Source: Chloroflexi bacterium 54-19 (GTDB lineage: Bacteria > Chloroflexota > Chloroflexia > Chloroheliales > Chloroheliaceae). From it: a stretch of DNA of 64,000 nt. The stretch spans positions 62,001 to 126,000 of the forward strand of contig MKTJ01000032.1 in NCBI GenBank assembly GCA_001898225.1, in the 5' to 3' direction. A model generated the notes under the pieces. The model was not told where the DNA came from and searched no databases. It saw only the letters and a program-made list of their open reading frames with translations. Shown here piece after piece: positions 60,944 through 64,000 of this stretch; position 1 is the stretch's first letter; each line of letters starts with the position of its first letter. The position numbers and the translations under genes are program-made.

Positions 60944-62641
60944 TTAAGCGGTTAAAGCCAATGCCCCAAATGCTGAAGGTCGAGTTCGCAATTTAGGCTG
61001 TCCCAGTGTGGCAAGGCTTGAATCTTCAGAGTTAGAATCACAAAGCCACTGAATTATTCGCACCAAATTCATTGCCGCTCCAGTTGCAAAATGCTGTAAA
61101 CTGGTCTTTTCAAGACCAATATAACGGCTTCTCCGCAGACCTAATACGTTCACGCCCTGAGACATTGTGCTTTCTACCCCGGCTCTTAATGAATAGCTTT
61201 CCTTGAATTCTTCTCCTTGCTGGTGAAGTCGAATTATCTGTAACGCCTGATGCTGCTCTTTTGGTCGCAAGGTCAAAGCCCGCTGTTTACCGACCGAACG
61301 AGTACATAAAAGGCGGCTCTCACATTTGGCACAGTCAGCCCTGGCAAATCTTACATGCACCACCGGTTTATCCCGGTAATCTTTGCCTTCTTTCCAGTCC
61401 TTGGCTGTTTTTCCCATCGGACATTTCATTGTATGGTTTTGCCAATCGATCTCAAAATTAGCTGCCCCAAATCCGTTCTTTTCGGCGGCCTGCCAACCGT
61501 TATCCGGTCGCATTGGTCCAACCAGTTCAAAATCGTATTTCTGTTTGGTTGTAAGAAGTAAATCAATATTAGTGTAGCCCATATCTACCAGATGCTGGGA
61601 GGGCTTCAATCCTTTCGCTATCAAGGATTGTTGAATTTGGTCGGTACTGCTTACATCCGGCACCTGGGCCTGGGTTGTCAGTAAATTAGTAATCAGGTGA
61701 GGCTGCCCCTCTTCACAACTCTCGCTTAAATGCACTTTGTAACCGGTCCACTTGCTGTCTCTTTTTTCGCTGTAACGAGCTTCGATGTCGTACGGGCTTT
61801 CAATCCGTTTGGCCGTTGGAGGCACTTCTTTTATGTCTCTTAAATGAAGTTGTCCTTCTAAGAAATAGTAGTGCTGGATCCACATCTGTCGTAAAATTTC
61901 GACTGCTTCAAGCTGGCGAAGGGTGATACCAAGAGGAGTTTGTTTAACCTCATCAAATATTGCCTGCAGAAGTTCGATGCCATCATTTCCAACCACTTCC
62001 ATATAAGCTGTTCTGGCTTCAACTCCTTTTGGCAATCGGTATTCCTCTACTCGATGAGCATAGCGCTCGAACCATTCGGCCCTGGTATGTTGACGTAACC
62101 AGGTAGGTGCGACGGTTGCCAGGGCATTTAGAGCAGCTCGAAGAGTTTCGGCAATTCCTTCAGTTCGGTTAAGTTCTCGCACCGCAGCCACTACATGGGT
62201 AGAATCGGTACGTTGTTTTCCAGCGGCTTTCAGTAGACCTCGCTCCTTGAACTTGTTAAGCATTAGTTCAAAAAGCTGATCTTCGGCCTGTCCTTCAACA
62301 AGCCGGGAACGAAACTCGCTAAGCACGGAGAAGTCAAAGCCGCTGTCAGTCAGTTCGAGAGCAAGGGCATATTTCCAATCAATCCTGGCCCGCACGGCCG
62401 TAGCCGCCTGACGGTCGGTTAAATTCTCGACGAACTGCATAACGGTTACCAGGGCCAACCGCCAGGGAGCCAGGGCATGTTGACCGTGAGAAGGGAACAA
62501 AGCAGCAAAATCCTGGTCTTGATAGAAGGTGCCTAACTCGTCCCGCATGGCCATGTAAATACTTCCCTTTGGGAAGGCTGCGCGAGCTACCAAGATGGTT
62601 TGTGAGGGAATAGGGTTGAGGGGTTCCGGGTGTAAGGACAT
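60944..62641 (-). CDS. IS1182 family transposase
   Basis: DDE transposase of 565 residues. N-terminal DUF772 region (ALAPWRLALVTVMQFVENLTDRQAATAVRARIDWKYALAL, FSVLSEFRSRL), central catalytic region (RTDSTHVVAAVRELNR; KVHLSESC; LVDMGYTN), C-terminal CPMGKTAKDW and Cys-containing insert, and GVESTMSQGVNVLGLRRSRYIGLEKTSLQHFATGAAMNL. Start at 62641 with AAGGAGG upstream, preferred over 62665. Complete and probably active. Confidence 0.93.
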   Translation of the reverse strand: MSLHPEPLNPIPSQTILVARAAFPKGSIYMAMRDELGTFYQDQDFAALFPSHGQHALAPWRLALVTVMQFVENLTDRQAATAVRARIDWKYALALELTDSGFDFSVLSEFRSRLVEGQAEDQLFELMLNKFKERGLLKAAGKQRTDSTHVVAAVRELNRTEGIAETLRAALNALATVAPTWLRQHTRAEWFERYAHRVEEYRLPKGVEARTAYMEVVGNDGIELLQAIFDEVKQTPLGITLRQLEAVEILRQMWIQHYYFLEGQLHLRDIKEVPPTAKRIESPYDIEARYSEKRDSKWTGYKVHLSESCEEGQPHLITNLLTTQAQVPDVSSTDQIQQSLIAKGLKPSQHLVDMGYTNIDLLLTTKQKYDFELVGPMRPDNGWQAAEKNGFGAANFEIDWQNHTMKCPMGKTAKDWKEGKDYRDKPVVHVRFARADCAKCESRLLCTRSVGKQRALTLRPKEQHQALQIIRLHQQGEEFKESYSLRAGVESTMSQGVNVLGLRRSRYIGLEKTSLQHFATGAAMNLVRIIQWLCDSNSEDSSLATLGQPKLRTRPSAFGALALTA

Positions 62642-63082
62642 AAACAACCTCCTTACCAAGACCATAATTTATTTACAACTTTTTCAATTATAATCAGCAA
62701 GTCGAAACCTAGCTACCCTCGAATTCGCCAACAACGTCTATATTGGTAAATACACAAGGAAGAAAACGGGCTTACCATGTTTCGTCTGGATGCCAGAGCA
62801 CTTTAGGTTCCCCTTCTACGCCGGTAGCCTGATGTCCACGACAGCAACGCCGAGGATTTGCTGTCCAGCTACGTACCTTTTGGTTCAAGCCTATCGGCAC
62901 CTTTGGCTTGCAAAGCTTGACGACGTTAAATGGAGTTCACATGTGTTAACCATACTGCTCAACCCTGGAACCTATCCGTCCGGTGCTGACAGAAACACTC
63001 ATTTCTCACGAACTGAGCGCCAGTTTTAGCTGTGGTTCCGTTGTCTCAGGAGCTTTACACCACTGCGTTACCACAGTCGCAT

Positions 63083-63192
63083 ATCCTGATAGGGTACTGT
63101 TAGTGGAATAACAGGTTTCGTAACATTTGACTGTTGAAACTGCCATCCAAACGACTTCATGTCGCACCTCGGCAGAGCCTCCGGCCCCTAGT
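63083..63192. other. Intron 5' flank
   Basis: 5' exon side of the group II intron. No gene is seen in this stretch. Confidence 0.35.
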
Positions 63193-63305
63193 GAGCGCCA
63201 TAGGTGCGAAACAGGGCAAACTTTTATAAGTCGAAGGCCGCGCAGCGGCCCTTGCCCCAAAGGGGTGAAGACCATAAAAGTTTAGGAGGCTTTGCCCGCC
63301 GGACT
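63193..63305 (+). ncRNA. Structured repeat, type 2, copy 2
   Basis: Same blocks as 56755-56880. The 10-bp stem AAACTTTTAT/ATAAAAGTTT is kept; the first internal hairpin is GGCCGC-gca-GCGGCC instead of ATGCT/AGCAT, and the second is TTGCCCC-aaa-GGGG. Strand given is arbitrary. Confidence 0.65.
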
Positions 63306-63358
63306 GCCCGCGCAGAAGGCTATTTTAGCCTCAAAAAGGGCAGAAAGGCGTTAACCAG

Positions 63359-63392
63359 CGTGTTAACACGTAAAGGGAGTGCTTGTTAACAC
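63359..63392. repeat. GTTAACACG repeats
   Basis: Perfect palindrome CGTGTTAACACG at 63359-63370 and a second GTTAACACG at 63384-63392, 22 bp (two helical turns) apart. An operator is possible; it lies just downstream of a doubtful minus-strand ORF. Confidence 0.5.
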
Positions 63393-63400
63393 GCGTTGTC

Positions 63401-63781
63401 CTAATCTAGCAGCGGAAAAAGCGGCTTATCAGGCCAGTCGTCCCCGAAAAATAGCTGGCTTTCGGCAGTTTCATCCTGGGTCAAATCGGTATCCCAGGGG
63501 TCGCGGTCTTCCACAACGGCGGTGTAAACCGGAACCAGCTCCCCATCTTCTCCTGTTTTCGTGTAGATATTATTGGTGAAAACCTGTTCCTGAGGGGGTT
63601 GGTTGTCAGCTAATCTAGCGTCGTCAGCACGTCCACCTTTAAGTCGGCGGCCGGTTCGGGTTATTGATTGATAAAAACTTAAAGGATGCTCCAAAGGAAG
63701 CGGGTTGCTACTGGTAATAAAGAAAAAGTTGGCCGCTAAACCAGACTCTTTAGAAATGGAACCCTTTGCGGGCATTCGCAA
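63401..63781 (-). CDS. Doubtful hypothetical protein
   Basis: Frame of 126 residues ending TAESQLFFGDDWPDKPLFPLLD, with an acidic C-terminal half of protein-like composition. No ribosome site precedes the ATG and no family is recognised. It may be the 3' remnant of a longer gene. Confidence 0.3.
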   Translation of the reverse strand: MRMPAKGSISKESGLAANFFFITSSNPLPLEHPLSFYQSITRTGRRLKGGRADDARLADNQPPQEQVFTNNIYTKTGEDGELVPVYTAVVEDRDPWDTDLTQDETAESQLFFGDDWPDKPLFPLLD

Positions 63782-64000
63782 AGGGTTCGGCAGACTCCGC
63801 CAAAATCACAAAAGCAAAACCGGCTTTCTTTAGAGAAATGATAGCGAGGAGAAGGTTGGGGACGAGGCCAAAGTAATGCCGAAGACCAGTACAAGGTCAT
63901 ACCGAGAAAAGGTAGAGTAGTCTCTTCTATACGCTAGAGGTAAATCCAGGTGAGGAATACCCACTTAATCTGGTAGATAGCTACAGGGCTGATTCCACAT
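63782..64000. other. Right edge without a gene
   Basis: About 220 bp to the window end with nothing recognisable. Confidence 0.4.

Larger units (their letters stand above)
60694..62738. mobile_element. IS1182-family insertion (composite left end)
   Basis: Flanked by TATATTG on both sides (60687-60693 and 62739-62745), a target duplication in group II intron domain I. The IR GACGTTGTTGGCGAATT occurs at 60694, again at 60898, and inverted at 62722-62738. The intact unit is 60898-62738; the extra 204 bp at the left belong to a second, truncated copy. Confidence 0.8.
58693..63082 (-). mobile_element. Group II intron, interrupted in domain I by an IS1182-type element
   Basis: The minus strand carries, in order: a 5' end near 63082 with TGCGAC (close to the GTGCG consensus), domain I structures down to 62747, the IS insertion, further ribozyme sequence at 60686-60504 (including CCTACGGGAGAG and a GCGAAAGC tetraloop hairpin), the RT-maturase ORF, domain V (58734-58767), a domain VI hairpin GGGGTGGC/GTCACCCC and a terminal ACCCGAC at 58693. 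Exact 5' boundary is uncertain by a few bases. Confidence 0.72.

Noticed and set aside
1..64000. tRNA or rRNA genes, including a tRNA attachment site next to the integrase
   Set aside because: No cloverleaf or rRNA-like segment was recognised by eye; a tRNAscan/Infernal run would be needed to exclude one.

Overview
The window reads as part of a large plasmid, or a plasmid-derived island, from a bacterium that is probably a member of the Chloroflexota. The organism call is inference: it rests on the style of the Thr/Ala/Ser-rich lipoprotein linkers, a mixed GC content and the overall gene repertoire. The plasmid call is firmer. A RepA-type initiator, a short ParA with a ribbon-helix-helix partner, an ArdC antirestriction protein, DnaA-box clusters and iteron-like repeats all lie between 35 and 57 kb. 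No rRNA, tRNA or CRISPR array was seen.

Layout. (1) 0-6.3 kb, minus strand: an arsenate operon with a fused ArsR-ArsC regulator/reductase, GAPDH and the ArsJ efflux carrier, followed by two PstS phosphate-binding lipoproteins. GAPDH would form 1-arseno-3-phosphoglycerate and ArsJ would export it. (2) 6.6-10.3 kb: an autoregulated TetR gene and a rifampicin-phosphotransferase/PEP-synthase-like enzyme. (3) 10.5-13.7 kb: a second metal module, with a MerR regulator facing a 19-bp-spacer promoter for a small Cys-rich membrane protein, a Cys-containing small protein and lspA; an Acr3-like carrier follows merR. (4) 14-22.3 kb: a tyrosine recombinase next to AT-rich defence-type genes (a three-gene ABC-3C system, a CoiA-like nuclease, a DUF4238 protein). 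(5) 22.4-35 kb: a minus-strand operon with a DrmD-like SNF2 helicase, two unknown proteins, a DUF1156 methyltransferase, a HEPN-DUF499 ATPase and one unknown, which resembles DISARM-like anti-phage clusters.

(6) 35-58 kb: the replicon backbone. It holds ardC, two paralogous SH3/KOW-like small genes, leading-region-type hypotheticals, parA-rhh-repA, a CPCC protein, a BNR/Ycf48-like lipoprotein, an Lrp regulator beside two membrane proteins, a Bro-N antirepressor-like protein, a UmuC polymerase, a HEPN protein and a YhcG-like nuclease. (7) 58.7-63.1 kb: a group II intron with an RT-maturase-HNH ORF, split in domain I by an IS1182-type element with visible target duplication. (8) 63.1-64 kb: a structured repeat and a doubtful ORF.

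The most striking unexplained signal is a set of at least ten arrays of strictly 8-bp-periodic repeats (core TGCG or CGCA plus four AT-rich bases), scattered from 39.1 to 56.9 kb. The largest lies directly upstream of parA, and one is embedded in the coding sequence of the partner RHH gene. They look like a distributed centromere read by the RHH protein. Next are three copies of a covarying structured element, each just upstream of ardC or an SH3-like gene, which may be single-stranded-DNA promoters or structured leaders, and a second two-copy covarying element at 56.8 and 63.2 kb.
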